Numbered from the stretch's first letter, positions 43,837-52,467 are shown. The stretch is DNA of 64,000 nucleotides from Chloroflexota bacterium (GCA_016234485.1 JACRBL010000022.1:25400-89399); one strand, 5' to 3'. Notes: a model not told the origin generated them from the sequence alone. Translations and numbers: made by a program.

Positions 43837-45693
43837 ATGAAACTTCGCAACCCGCTTTTTGCCCTAGTCACGTTCAGTCTGTCAGTCGGTCTGGCTTGTT
43901 CCGCCATAACTAGAGTCCGCCCCTCTCCAGACGGAACAGGCGTCGAAGCTCCTTCCGCGCCAAACCTGCCAAACATTCTCGACCCCACCGAAAGCCTGCC
44001 ATCCCAACCCTCCGCGCCCATTGCCACTCCCTTCGACCCTCTCACAGGCAATGGCGAGACGACGCGTTCCCTGCTGGTCTATGACGATCTTTTCACGGGC
44101 GTCGCCTCGGCCCCGGTGGATGAGAGCGCCTTTGCCATGCCCGAAAACGCCGCCCCGCCGTTGCATGCGTTTCAAGGCAAACTCGACCTGACCGGCGAGT
44201 CTGTAGAGGGCGGCTTCCTGCCCCTGCGCGACGACTTCGGGTACAACGCCGACGCCAAATGGCAGCATCTCCCCGAGATAAGTTTCGAGTTCATACAAAG
44301 CGGAAGCCATCTCATCCCCGTTGAACAGGGGCTGGTCTACACCGGCCACGAGCATTGGAATTACATGGTTGCGCCCGGCCGCGCCTGGCAGGAAACAGGC
44401 GACCAGGGTTTCTCACGCGCCTCTTTCCCCTTCGCGCTGATCGAGCGCAACCAGAATTGCGTCCACAACGGATTAATGACCTTCCTCTTCAACGATACTT
44501 CCGTGTCCAACGTGCGATTCCAAGTCACGCAGGAAACCTGCATGTATTACAAGTTCGACATGTGGGGCCAGCTCAAAGGCAGTTATGCGCCCTACCAAGT
44601 GAAGGATGCCTCCGCCCTGGCCGAGGCGCATTTCGACTGGCTGGCGCACCGCATGCCGGTCAAGCCTATTTCAGCGCTCGCCGAGGATTACCCGCGCGCC
44701 CGCATCAACGTGGCCGCCATCCCTTCAGGCATCACCCCCGACGACGCCACCGTTTATGGCCTGTCGTTTAACGGCATGCACTACATCTCGCAATGTAATA
44801 CACGTCACGGCGTTTATCCTTACTGCGTGGAAATACGCCTGCCCTCCTATTCCACCGCCAAGTCCGCGCTGGCGGGCATAGCCTACATGCGTCTCGGCCA
44901 ACTCTACGATCCCAATATCGGCTCCCTGCCCGTCCGCGATTATATTCCACAAGCCGGGAGCGACTGGGACGGCGTGACCCTCAACCACGCGCTCGACATG
45001 TCCACCGGCCACTACGCCCGCCCCGGCTACATGTTCGACGAGTATTACGGCCTGGTCTCATCCCAGTTCATTGTGGCCGAATCGCACGGTGAAAAGATCG
45101 CTCATGCCCTCAGTTTCCCGCGCGCTGGCGTGCCGGGCCAGTTATGGGTCTATCACTCCACCGACACTTACATCGCCACCCAAACCATGTTCGAATACCT
45201 CCGCAAACAGGGAGGCGGCGATCTCTTCGATATGCTGACAAACGACATCTTCATCCCGCTCCACTTCAGCCGCGGCTCGCTCGTTTCCTTGCGGACCGAA
45301 AATAGCCCGACCGGCCGCCCGTTTGGGAGCCATGGCATGTTCTACACCCCCGATGATATCGTAAAACTCGGTTCCTTCCTGATCAGTGAAGCGGGCGTGC
45401 TGAACGGCGGGCAAATTCTCCACCCATCCCTGCTGGCTGACACTATGCAAAAAAATCCATCCGACCGCGGCCTGCCCACCACCCAATACGACCACATGTA
45501 TAACAACAGTTTCTGGGCAAAGGATTATTTCCTCCCCTGTAATTTCACCGCTGTTTTCATGTCTGGTTACGGCGGCATCTCGGTTGTCATGCTTCCAAAC
45601 GGCGTCACGTATTACATGTTTAGCGACAACGGAGAATTTATCTTCGATAGCGCCGTGAACGAGGCCGCGAAATTGGAGGAGGTGTGCAAGTGA
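43837..45693 (+). CDS. Beta-lactamase-fold serine hydrolase, lipoprotein
   Basis: 618 aa. Signal with lipobox VGLAC (Cys about 21), then a Pro-rich linker and a first beta-rich domain of about 220 residues. The second half is class C beta-lactamase/esterase-like with SxxK in LPSYSTAKSALAG, then LNHALDMSTGHY and FGSHGMFYTPDDIVKLG. These extracellular enzymes include D-amino acid peptidases and esterases. AAAGGAG lies upstream. Not a proven beta-lactamase. Confidence 0.85.
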   Translation: MKLRNPLFALVTFSLSVGLACSAITRVRPSPDGTGVEAPSAPNLPNILDPTESLPSQPSAPIATPFDPLTGNGETTRSLLVYDDLFTGVASAPVDESAFAMPENAAPPLHAFQGKLDLTGESVEGGFLPLRDDFGYNADAKWQHLPEISFEFIQSGSHLIPVEQGLVYTGHEHWNYMVAPGRAWQETGDQGFSRASFPFALIERNQNCVHNGLMTFLFNDTSVSNVRFQVTQETCMYYKFDMWGQLKGSYAPYQVKDASALAEAHFDWLAHRMPVKPISALAEDYPRARINVAAIPSGITPDDATVYGLSFNGMHYISQCNTRHGVYPYCVEIRLPSYSTAKSALAGIAYMRLGQLYDPNIGSLPVRDYIPQAGSDWDGVTLNHALDMSTGHYARPGYMFDEYYGLVSSQFIVAESHGEKIAHALSFPRAGVPGQLWVYHSTDTYIATQTMFEYLRKQGGGDLFDMLTNDIFIPLHFSRGSLVSLRTENSPTGRPFGSHGMFYTPDDIVKLGSFLISEAGVLNGGQILHPSLLADTMQKNPSDRGLPTTQYDHMYNNSFWAKDYFLPCNFTAVFMSGYGGISVVMLPNGVTYYMFSDNGEFIFDSAVNEAAKLEEVCK

Positions 45694-45706
45694 GGGATTT
45701 AAAAAA

Positions 45707-45762
45707 TACTACGTACTGCGTATTACATATGTTACGTAACACGCAGTACGTAGTACGGAATA
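45707..45762. repeat. Palindromic heptamer array
   Basis: TACTACG, TACTGCG, TATTACA, TATGTTA, CGTAACA, CGCAGTA, CGTAGTA, CGGAATA: the last four are near complements of the first four in reverse order. It lies between convergent genes, a possible transcription-end hairpin. Confidence 0.85.
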
Positions 45763-45766
45763 CACA

Positions 45767-46840
45767 CTATTCCCTAATTTCCAAAAACTCCTCCATCGCC
45801 TTCAACAACTCCTCGATATCCTCCATCTGAATCTCGCCCATGTGCGCGATGCGGAAGGTGATGTTTTTGAGCGAGCCGTAGCCGTTGGCGATTCTCATGC
45901 CGCGCTCTTGCAGGAATTTATTAAGGGCAGAGACGTCCCAGCCGCGATCATTTTTGACGGTGGTGACGGTCTGCGAGCGGAAGCCTTCGGGCGCGTACAT
46001 GCTCAGGTCGTGCTCGTCCGCCCATTCCTGCACACGTTTCGCCATCGCGGAGTGACGCGCGAAACGATTCTCCAATCCCTCGGCGAGGATGCGGTCAAGT
46101 TGTTTGTCGAGCGCGAAGATCAGCGACATGGCGGGCGTAGCAGGAGAAGAATCTTTCAAGCGGTGCTTTTCCATGCGGACGAGGTCAAAGTACCAGCCTT
46201 TGTTTTCCACTTTTTCGGCTTTCTTCATGGCGCGATCTGAAACCGCGCCGAGCGCGAGACCAGGCGGGAGCGCGAGACATTTCTGCGAGGAGGTAAGAAC
46301 CATGTCCAGCCCCCACGCGTCCATTTCGATGCGTGCGCCTGCCAGCGAGGAGACCGCGTCCACGAGGATGAGCGTCTCAGGTGCGACGGCGCGGACGGCC
46401 TCTGCGATTTCTTGGACGGGATTCTGCAATCCTGTGGACGTCTCGTTGTGGACGATGGTCAGGGCTTCGAATCCGCCGCGCTGGACCGCGTCCGCTACAA
46501 GGTCAGGACGGATCGGCTGGTCCCAGTCTGCGGACAGCTTTTCCACATCCTTGCCGTTTGCCAGCGCGACTTCATACCAACGATCCGCAAACGCGCCGTT
46601 CACGCACGAGAGAACTTTTTTATCCACAAAATTGCGGATGGCGGCTTCCTGCAAACCAGTGCCAGAAGAAGCGGTCAAGAAAACGCGGGATTGGGTAAAA
46701 AATAGTCCCTGCGACTTTTCGCTGGCGCGGCGATAAAGCGCCTCAAATTCCTTACTGCGGTGAGGCAGCATGGGCGCGGCCTGCGCCTGTAAAATTTCAT
46801 CGGCAACGTCTACGGGACCGGGGACAAACATGCGGGGCAT
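45767..46840 (-). CDS. Class V PLP aminotransferase (alanine-glyoxylate / serine-pyruvate type)
   Basis: 357 aa from the ATG at 46840 (AGGAG upstream); the ORF-track extension is repeat copy 5. MFVPGPVDVADEILQA, PHRSKEFEALYRR, TIVHNETSTGLQNPV, LVDAVSSLAGARI and TSSQKCLALPPGL with the PLP lysine are typical. The same group includes SerC-like enzymes and 2-aminoethylphosphonate transaminases, so the exact substrate is open. Confidence 0.9.
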   Translation of the reverse strand: MPRMFVPGPVDVADEILQAQAAPMLPHRSKEFEALYRRASEKSQGLFFTQSRVFLTASSGTGLQEAAIRNFVDKKVLSCVNGAFADRWYEVALANGKDVEKLSADWDQPIRPDLVADAVQRGGFEALTIVHNETSTGLQNPVQEIAEAVRAVAPETLILVDAVSSLAGARIEMDAWGLDMVLTSSQKCLALPPGLALGAVSDRAMKKAEKVENKGWYFDLVRMEKHRLKDSSPATPAMSLIFALDKQLDRILAEGLENRFARHSAMAKRVQEWADEHDLSMYAPEGFRSQTVTTVKNDRGWDVSALNKFLQERGMRIANGYGSLKNITFRIAHMGEIQMEDIEELLKAMEEFLEIRE

Positions 46841-46877
46841 AGCGGCTCCTGTTTTATAAATAAATTTCAGGATTCCA

Positions 46878-47001
46878 CCGTCATTGCGAGGAGGGCGTTC
46901 TTCCCGACGAAGCAATCTCCTTTCCGACGAGGGGATTGCTCACCTGCACTGCACCAAACGCAGTGCGGTGCAAGTGTCGCAGAGACCGCTCGCAATGATG
47001 G
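46878..47001. repeat. Palindromic GTCATTGCGAG element (copy 5) with nested insert
   Basis: CCGTCATTGCGAGGAGGGCG at the left and CGCTCGCAATGATGGG at the right. A second palindrome (CACCTGCACTGCACC with GTGCGGTGCAAGTG, 46941-46976) is inserted behind GGGGATTGCT. Confidence 0.85.
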
Positions 47002-47032
47002 GTAGTTAAAAAGGTTGAATCAAATTGGCGTA

Positions 47033-47203
47033 CTAACGAAGGAAGAACGACAGCACGACAAGCAGGGTGATGAACGAACCAGCCAGAATGCCGATACGCT
47101 TGAGGTCGGTTTTAACGTCGGTGTAATCGGGGTTGAATTCCACGGGGGCCTGCGGAAGGGATGCCGACGCGCGGCGGGTGGTTGAGCGTTTGATTTTAGA
47201 CAT
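47033..47203 (-). CDS. Small membrane protein, unknown
   Basis: 56 aa, absent from the ORF track. AAGGAG is 8 nt before the ATG. The N-terminus is basic (MSKIKRSTTRRASAS), then comes PVEFNPDYTDVKTDLKRIGI, then one membrane helix to the end (LAGSFITLLVVLSFFLR). Short conserved tail-anchored-like proteins of this type are seen in Anaerolineae, by memory. Downstream of the sortase gene in the same direction. Confidence 0.65.
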   Translation of the reverse strand: MSKIKRSTTRRASASLPQAPVEFNPDYTDVKTDLKRIGILAGSFITLLVVLSFFLR

Positions 47204-47299
47204 GGGAAGACTCCTTATGATTTCGCTACTGGATATCGCTCGCCCTTCGACTTCGCCGTGAGTACACGGCTTCGCTCAGGGCGGCGATCCATGCAGACT

Positions 47300-48181
47300 T
47301 TAATTTTGTAATTTCGCAAAGACAACAATTCGTTGCTTATTGATCATGTAGGGATAACACGAGATGAGCGTCACGGTCGGGTCACTGGTGGGAGCCATCA
47401 CTTCCACTTGCGTCGGCTCCACGATGGCCGTGCCGGTCACCACATACACGTACTGACGTTGCATGGTGTAAAGGATCACGTGATCGCCCGCGACGAGTTT
47501 ATCGAGAAAACGAAACAACTGTCCGTACACATCGTTGTGCGCCGAAAGCACCACGTTGCCATTCTGCCCCGGGTCCCCCGAGCCGATGTGTTGCGCCACG
47601 CCCTTCTTCAACTGCTCCCAACCGTCGCCTTGCACGATCGGCGAGTCCACATTCAGCGCTGGGATCGAAATGCGGATGGCCTGCTCCGGCCCCGGCGTGG
47701 GGATGGCGAGGTTTCCCAGAGACTGCACCATCGGGCGCAGGTGTTCGGGGATCTCGGCCTCGTTCGGGCGCGTATTCCCTTGCGCGTCGGGCGGGGTATG
47801 TCCCGAAGGCAGGACGACCGTCATCACGAGCGGCGTCGGCTCGGCAGTGGCGGGAGCGAACGCGATCTCATTCCAATCGCGCAGGAATCCGACGCCGCCG
47901 AGAATGACTCCGATCAAGCCGATGACGGCGAGCACCTCCACGCCAATCAGGACCCGGTCCCACCATCGCCTCTCGCGCGGGACTTCGAGCCGGGTCGCGG
48001 CTTCGGCGGGCGAATCGGCTGTTTGGGCCGCGTCCGCCGCGAGGTCCGACGCGACCGACACCACGCGTCCCGTCTGGCGGAAATGCTCGATGCGTTCGCG
48101 CCGCGCGCCGCGTCGCTTTTCGATCAACAGTCGGCGCAGTTCCTCCTCGGTGAGTTCTTCGGGGGCTTTTCTTCTGGGCAT
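47300..48181 (-). CDS. Sortase
   Basis: 293 aa from the ATG at 48181. A long charged cytoplasmic head (PEELTEEELRRLLIEKRRGA) precedes one membrane helix (LIGVEVLAVIGLIGVILGGV), a Pro/Thr linker and the sortase domain. Catalytic His in VLSAHNDV, Cys in TLISCYPYMINKQR and Arg in the last motif are present. It links secreted proteins to the envelope or to each other. No LPxTG-like substrate is seen in the window. The predicted mRNA has a very short leader. Confidence 0.9.
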   Translation of the reverse strand: MPRRKAPEELTEEELRRLLIEKRRGARRERIEHFRQTGRVVSVASDLAADAAQTADSPAEAATRLEVPRERRWWDRVLIGVEVLAVIGLIGVILGGVGFLRDWNEIAFAPATAEPTPLVMTVVLPSGHTPPDAQGNTRPNEAEIPEHLRPMVQSLGNLAIPTPGPEQAIRISIPALNVDSPIVQGDGWEQLKKGVAQHIGSGDPGQNGNVVLSAHNDVYGQLFRFLDKLVAGDHVILYTMQRQYVYVVTGTAIVEPTQVEVMAPTSDPTVTLISCYPYMINKQRIVVFAKLQN

Positions 48182-48191
48182 GGCAGGGCGG

Positions 48192-48233
48192 ATTATACCA
48201 AGCATTGCCAAAACTTCATCAAGTCGGTATAAT
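48192..48233. promoter_or_regulatory. Divergent promoters for sortase and tRNA-Val
   Basis: Plus strand: TTGCCA (48205) and TATAAT (48228) are 17 bp apart, and tRNA-Val begins 12 nt later. Minus strand: TATAAT (48192-48197) ends 10 nt before the sortase ATG. The two promoters share the same 40 bp. Confidence 0.78.
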
Positions 48234-48245
48234 GTTGGCCTGTTC

Positions 48246-48319
48246 GGGCGGGTAGCTCAGCTGGTTAGAGCACATCGTTGACATCGATGAGGTCGCAGGT
48301 TCGATCCCTGTCTCGCCCA
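48246..48319 (+). tRNA. tRNA-Val (GAC anticodon)
   Basis: 74 nt. The acceptor stem GGGCGGG/CTCGCCC, D-arm TAGCTCAGCTGGTTAGAGC, anticodon stem CATCG/CGATG with loop TTGACAT (anticodon GAC at 48280-48282) and T-arm GCAGGTTCGATCCCTGT are complete. The CCA end is not encoded (CCCACTG). Confidence 0.97.
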
Positions 48320-48360
48320 CTGTGTAAGTAGACAGGTACACAAGTAAACATGTAAAACGC

Positions 48361-48643
48361 AATGACCGAGACGAGTATGTGACGATGGTCTGACAGGGAG
48401 AAGCAATCAACGATTGAGAGTTGCTTCCAGAAACAGTCACAGAAAACCACTCGCGAGCGTGGAGCAGAAAGCGATTAGCGCTTGGCTATTAGCGAGTATG
48501 CGAAACGGATGGCTCCGTTAGAGGCTATAAGAGATGAGTTTCACGAGACCTCACAGGTCTCGGAGACCTGTGAGGTCTGAGACTCAAATCGGGTGGTACC
48601 GCGTGAATGAAATTCTCGCCCCGTGTTTGGGCGAGTTTTTTTG
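48361..48643 (+). ncRNA. T-box leader of thrS (specifier ACC)
   Basis: The T-box sequence AATCGGGTGGTACCGCG is at 48587-48603 and is followed by a terminator CTCGCCC/GGGCGAG with T7 (48615-48642). In Stem I, GAGTATGTGAC (5' side) and GTCACAGAAAACC (3' side) form the AGTA/GAA loop-E and place ACC (48446-48448) as specifier, a Thr codon. Uncharged tRNA-Thr should favour readthrough. Confidence 0.95.
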
Positions 48644-48659
48644 TTAACAGGAGGTCGCG

Positions 48660-48710
48660 ATGACTAAAGATGAAACCACCAGCACGCAAACGCGGCTCGG
48701 AGGTTTGTAA
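48660..48710 (+). CDS. Putative Thr-rich leader peptide
   Basis: 16 codons, MTKDETTSTQTRLGGL then TAA, with AGGAGG 6 nt before the ATG. Five of sixteen residues are Thr. It lies after the T-box terminator and before thrS. A second translational control over thrS is possible but unproven; it may be chance. Confidence 0.4.
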   Translation: MTKDETTSTQTRLGGL

Positions 48711-48765
48711 CTGCTATCCTTCGAGACGCGGAAATGTCCGAGAAGCAGGCAACCCTCACCCCCTG

Positions 48766-48791
48766 CCCCTCTCCCGAGTACGGGAGAGGGG
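48766..48791 (+). repeat. Perfect hairpin before thrS
   Basis: CCCCTCTCCCG and CGGGAGAGGGG with a 4-nt loop, about 24 nt before the thrS start. It resembles a dispersed GC-rich hairpin; it could also pair with the leader region. Confidence 0.6.
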
Positions 48792-48814
48792 AGAATTGAA
48801 GAAAGGAAGCGAGA

Positions 48815-50626
48815 ATGGCACAACAAGTTCAGGAAAGATACGAAGAGTCGCAACTTTACAAAATCCGTCACTCGGCGGCGCATGTGATGGCGCAGGCCGT
48901 GGTGGAGATGTTCCCCGAGGCCAAGTACACGATCGGCCCGCCCGTGGACAACGGCTTTTACTACGACTTCGATCTGCCGCGCAACCTGACGCCCGAAGAT
49001 TTGCAAGCCATCGAAAAACGGATGCGCCAAATCGTGCAAGGCAAACATGATTTCGTGAAGAAGATTCTCTCGGCGGACGAGGCGCGTCAGATTTTTAAAG
49101 ACCAGCCCTACAAGTTGGAATTGATCGAGGGCCTCGAAAAAGGCGGACTGGACGAGTACGGCAATCCGCTCAAAGAGAAGCCTGAGATTTCCGTCTACCA
49201 GCATGACACGTTCACGGATTTGTGCCGCGGGCCGCACGTGGCGAGCACGAAGGAAATCAAGCAGGACGCGTTCAAGTTGATGAACGTGGCGGGCGCGTAT
49301 TGGCGCGGCGACGAGAAGAACAAACAGTTACAGCGCGTCTACGGGACGGCCTGGGAGAACGCGCAACAACTGAAAGATTATCTCTGGCAGTTGGAAGAGG
49401 CCAAGAAGCGCGACCATCGCAAACTCGGCAAGGAACTGGAGATCTTCATCTTTGATGATGAGATCGGTCCCGGCCTGCCGCTGTGGCTCCCGAACGGCGG
49501 CGTGATGATCGAGGAGTTGGAAAATCTCGCGAAGGAAATGGAAGAGAAAGCGGGTTACCTGCGCGTCCGCACGCCGAATCTGACGAAGGAAGACCTCTTC
49601 CTGCGTTCGGGACATCTCCCCTACTACGCCGAATCCATGTATCCGCCGATGGAACTCGAAGGCGTGAAATACTACGTCAAGCCGATGAACTGTCCGATGC
49701 ACCACAAAATCTTCGGCTCGAAGGGACGCTCCTACCGCGACCTGCCGATCCGTCTCGCGGAATATGGGACGTGCTACCGCTACGAGAAATCGGGCGAGCT
49801 GTTCGGGCTGATGCGCGTCCGCTCGATGCAGATGAACGACGCGCACATCTACGTCTCGGAAGAACAATTCGAGCAGGAGTTCATGGGCGTGGTCGGACTG
49901 TATCGCAAATACTTTGATCTCTTCGGCATCGAGAAGTTTGTGATGCGCCTGTCTCTGCACAGCAAGGCGGGATTAGGCAAGAAGTACGTGGACAACGAAC
50001 GCCTGTGGATCAAGACGGAAGAGATGGTGCGCCGCGCCATGGACAACGGCGGCGTGCCCTACGTGGAGGCCGAGGACGAGGCCGCCTTCTACGGTCCCAA
50101 AATTGACGTGCAAGTCTGGTCGGCCATCGGCAAGGAGTTCTCCCTGATGACCAACCAGGTGGACTTCGCCGTGCCAGAACGCTTCGACCTGAAATTTACG
50201 AATCGCGAGGGCAACGAGGAAGTACCGCTGTGCATCCACCGCGCGCCGCTCAGCACGCACGAGCGCATGATCGGATTCCTGATCGAGCATTACGGAGGCA
50301 ACTTCCCCGCCTGGCTCTCGCCCGAACATGCGCGCGTCATCCCGATCACGGATGGGCAGAACGAGTACGCGCAGGGCCTCGTCCAGCAGTTGCGCGATCA
50401 GGGCATCCGCGCCAGCGCCGACATCAGCGCGCAGCGCATGAACGCCAAGATCCGCAACGCGCAGTTGATGAAAATCCCGTACATGCTCGTGGTCGGCGAA
50501 AACGAGATGAACGCGGGACAGGTCTCGCTGCGCGTGCGCGACGGAAGCCAGCAGAATAATATTCCGCTGGAGGAGTTCGTCGTCCGCGCGAAGGATCGGA
50601 TCGCGAGACGAGCGAACGAGTTGTAA
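48815..50626 (+). CDS. thrS: Threonyl-tRNA synthetase
   Basis: 603 aa. It starts at the editing domain (IRHSAAHVMAQAVVEMFPEA, GPPVDNGFYYDFD), so the N-terminal TGS domain of about 60 residues is absent. Catalytic core: KPMNCPMHHKIFGSKGRSYRDLP (motif region), YEKSGELFGLMRVRSMQMND, ALCIHRAPLSTHER. The anticodon-binding domain ends the protein. It charges tRNA-Thr with Thr; the T-box leader ties it to Thr supply. Confidence 0.97.
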   Translation: MAQQVQERYEESQLYKIRHSAAHVMAQAVVEMFPEAKYTIGPPVDNGFYYDFDLPRNLTPEDLQAIEKRMRQIVQGKHDFVKKILSADEARQIFKDQPYKLELIEGLEKGGLDEYGNPLKEKPEISVYQHDTFTDLCRGPHVASTKEIKQDAFKLMNVAGAYWRGDEKNKQLQRVYGTAWENAQQLKDYLWQLEEAKKRDHRKLGKELEIFIFDDEIGPGLPLWLPNGGVMIEELENLAKEMEEKAGYLRVRTPNLTKEDLFLRSGHLPYYAESMYPPMELEGVKYYVKPMNCPMHHKIFGSKGRSYRDLPIRLAEYGTCYRYEKSGELFGLMRVRSMQMNDAHIYVSEEQFEQEFMGVVGLYRKYFDLFGIEKFVMRLSLHSKAGLGKKYVDNERLWIKTEEMVRRAMDNGGVPYVEAEDEAAFYGPKIDVQVWSAIGKEFSLMTNQVDFAVPERFDLKFTNREGNEEVPLCIHRAPLSTHERMIGFLIEHYGGNFPAWLSPEHARVIPITDGQNEYAQGLVQQLRDQGIRASADISAQRMNAKIRNAQLMKIPYMLVVGENEMNAGQVSLRVRDGSQQNNIPLEEFVVRAKDRIARRANEL

Positions 50627-50662
50627 TCGAGAGAGTAGAGAACAGAGAGTAGGTTAAAGTTA

Positions 50663-50694
50663 CAGGCGGAGGAAGTTCCTCCGCCTGTTGTTTT
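50663..50694. terminator. thrS terminator
   Basis: CAGGCGGAGGAA-G-TTCCTCCGCCTG, an unbroken 25-bp palindrome followed by TTGTTTT. It also lies just after the minus-strand gene that ends at 50693. A heptamer array (GAGAGTA, GAGAACA, GAGAGTA) precedes it at 50631-50651. Confidence 0.82.
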
Positions 50695-51229
50695 AGGGAA
50701 ACACTTCTTCGGCCTTGTCTTTTTTGCGTCCTTGCCACCAGTATCCAAGCCCAAGCGCAAGCAAATAAATCACCACCAAAACATTGTACTCGCCAGGAAT
50801 ATTCAAGGGATCCTGCGCGCCCAAAGCAAGGAGATTGATCCAGGCCGCAAGCAGAAAGCCGAAAATCAAGTCCATCCGTTTAGAGAGGTTGACCTTCCTC
50901 CACGGCCGGAAAAAAGCCAGGACAGCCGCACAGGCAAATATGGCAGATTGGATTGCCAGCCACAAGATAAGTCGGGCGGGGGAAAGATAGGCCACCGCCA
51001 GATCAGAATAGTATTGCGACAAAATATCGGCGTTCGCCGCCGAGCGCACCAACTCAGCCTTGTCTTCCATGAAAAACAGCGCATTCGTTAGCATGATATT
51101 TTCATGGTCTTTGATGAACGCATGGGCCAGCATAATGATCGCCACACTGAAACTGGCGTAGAGCCACTTTTCCCAACCCGAAAGTTTTTGTTCAAGATGA
51201 TCCATCGTAAGACTGGTTTTACTTTCCAT
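50693..51229 (-). CDS. Four-TM membrane protein paired with PadR
   Basis: 178 aa. About four helices (WLYASFSVAIIMLAHAF, LILWLAIQSAIFACAAVLAF, LIFGFLLAAWINLLALG, LVVIYLLALGLGYWW) and a basic tail. Family not recognised. Its ATG overlaps the padR stop by 11 bp, so it is the likely target or partner of that regulator. Confidence 0.75.
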   Translation of the reverse strand: MESKTSLTMDHLEQKLSGWEKWLYASFSVAIIMLAHAFIKDHENIMLTNALFFMEDKAELVRSAANADILSQYYSDLAVAYLSPARLILWLAIQSAIFACAAVLAFFRPWRKVNLSKRMDLIFGFLLAAWINLLALGAQDPLNIPGEYNVLVVIYLLALGLGYWWQGRKKDKAEEVFP

Positions 51230-51602
51230 CGTTTCCTCCGTTCATTACACTCTGAATACGTTCCGCGACTGCGGGATGTTGAAAGATCAAAATGTTGCGT
51301 TCGATGAACATCCGCAACAGGCCGCGCCCCTCTTCGGTGAGACTGTAATACTTGCGCGGCGGACCGAGTTTGGATTCCCCGCTTTCGCTGGCGACGAGTC
51401 CCATCTCCTCGAAGCGGCTGACGGCGCGGTAGATGCTGTTGCCGTCGGCGGAGATCATGCCCTCGCTGAGGCGCGTCACCTCGGCAGACATCTCGTAGGG
51501 GTAGGATGGTTTCTCGTCCAGGAGCAGGAGAAGCCAAAAGGTGAGCAATCCTTTTTTGTAGACGCTCTCCCAGTTTTCGAGCATTTGATCGAGTTCGGTC
51601 AC
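51219..51602 (-). CDS. PadR-family transcriptional regulator
   Basis: 127 aa with GTG start (51602) and AAGGAG 7 nt upstream. LTFWLLLLLDEKPSYPYEMS, then DGNSIYRAVSRFEEMGLV and GPPRKYYSLTEEGRGLLRMF are the PadR winged helix. An inverted repeat just upstream suggests autoregulation. It is co-transcribed with the overlapping membrane-protein gene. Confidence 0.9.
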   Translation of the reverse strand: MTELDQMLENWESVYKKGLLTFWLLLLLDEKPSYPYEMSAEVTRLSEGMISADGNSIYRAVSRFEEMGLVASESGESKLGPPRKYYSLTEEGRGLLRMFIERNILIFQHPAVAERIQSVMNGGNDGK

Positions 51603-51627
51603 TGAGGTCTCCTTTTTCGGTATTATT

Positions 51628-51647
51628 CTTTAGGTATAATACTAAAG
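51628..51647 (-). promoter_or_regulatory. padR operator-like palindrome
   Basis: CTTTAG-N8-CTAAAG, a perfect 20-bp inverted repeat whose centre holds TATAAT-like bases, 25 bp before the padR start. It differs from the ATGT-N8-ACAT PadR consensus. Confidence 0.5.
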
Positions 51648-51728
51648 ACAGTATAGCAAGGTGTCGAAAAATTGTCAAGAATGAAATAAACCAAATCAAA
51701 GAGATTTTGCGCGGGTTTGTCATTTTTG

Positions 51729-51790
51729 TTGACGATTCCCCTCCGCGCGTGGTATTATTCGCCCGCTCAAAAACCAGCCGCTGGCTGGTT
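51729..51790 (+). promoter_or_regulatory. infC promoter and leader hairpin
   Basis: TTGACG (51729) and TATTAT (51753) are 18 bp apart. The hairpin AACCAGCC-GCT-GGCTGGTT (51772-51790) follows in the 5' leader. Confidence 0.75.
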
Positions 51791-51816
51791 ATCGGTTTTG
51801 AAACGAGGAGAATCTT

Positions 51817-52386
51817 ATCAGCGCCAACGAATTTCGAGTAAATGAAGGCATCCGTGTTCCCGAGGTGCGTTTGATCGGTCCTGACGGCGGCAATGTCGGC
51901 GTGGTTTCGATCAAGCAGGCTTTGCAGATCGCCCGCGACGCGGAGATGGACCTGGTGGAGGTTTCGCCCAACGCGGCTCCGCCCGTCTGTCGCGTGATGG
52001 ATTTTGGCAAGTTCATTTATGAGCGCGCCAAGAAAGAACGCGATGCCAAGAGAGCGCAGGTCAAGATCGAGATCAAGGAAATCCGCCTGCGCCCGAAGAC
52101 CAACGAAGCCCACCGCGGTTTCAAAGTGGACGATGCCCGCCGCTGGCTCTTGCAGGGACATAAGGTGCGCGTCACCGTCAAGTTCCGCGGACGCGAAATG
52201 GATTATCCCGAGATCGCGCTCGAAGACTTGCGAGAGGTCGCGCAGTCGCTTTCGGATGTGGGCGTGATCGAACAGGCCCCCATGATGGAAGGACGCACCA
52301 TGCTGGTGGTGCTGGCGCCCGGAAAACCGTCCGCGAAGAAAAAGGATAAAGCGGAGAATCCCGCGCAGGCCCAGGCAGAAGCGTAG
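51817..52386 (+). CDS. infC: Translation initiation factor IF-3, ATC start
   Basis: 189 aa. The ORF track starts at a GTG (51865) that would cut off the conserved N-terminus. Upstream in frame is EFRVNEGIRVPEV, and the only start with a ribosome site is ATC at 51817 (GAGGAG, 6-nt spacing). IF-3 genes often use rare starts (ATT in E. coli) so that IF-3 can repress itself. The body has RLIGPDGGNVGVV, MDFGKFIYERAKK and KVRVTVKFRGREM. First gene of infC-rpmI-rplT. Confidence 0.93.
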   Translation: MSANEFRVNEGIRVPEVRLIGPDGGNVGVVSIKQALQIARDAEMDLVEVSPNAAPPVCRVMDFGKFIYERAKKERDAKRAQVKIEIKEIRLRPKTNEAHRGFKVDDARRWLLQGHKVRVTVKFRGREMDYPEIALEDLREVAQSLSDVGVIEQAPMMEGRTMLVVLAPGKPSAKKKDKAENPAQAQAEA

Positions 52387-52405
52387 TAAGTCCCCAACGA
52401 TGTTG

Positions 52406-52446
52406 AAATCCGCGGGACGAGTACGAAAACGTCCCGCGATTTATTT
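52406..52446 (+). terminator. Hairpin between infC and rpmI
   Basis: AAATCCGCGGGAC pairs with GTCCCGCGATTT (one bulge), followed by ATTTTG. It may be an attenuator rather than a full terminator, as the ribosomal genes continue 25 bp later. Confidence 0.6.
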
Positions 52447-52467
52447 TGTCTGAAAGGAGTAACAGTC

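Noticed and set aside
43837-45693. Antibiotic-resistance beta-lactamase
   Set aside because: Only the SxxK and fold are supported; length, lipobox and extra domain fit an esterase or peptidase equally well.
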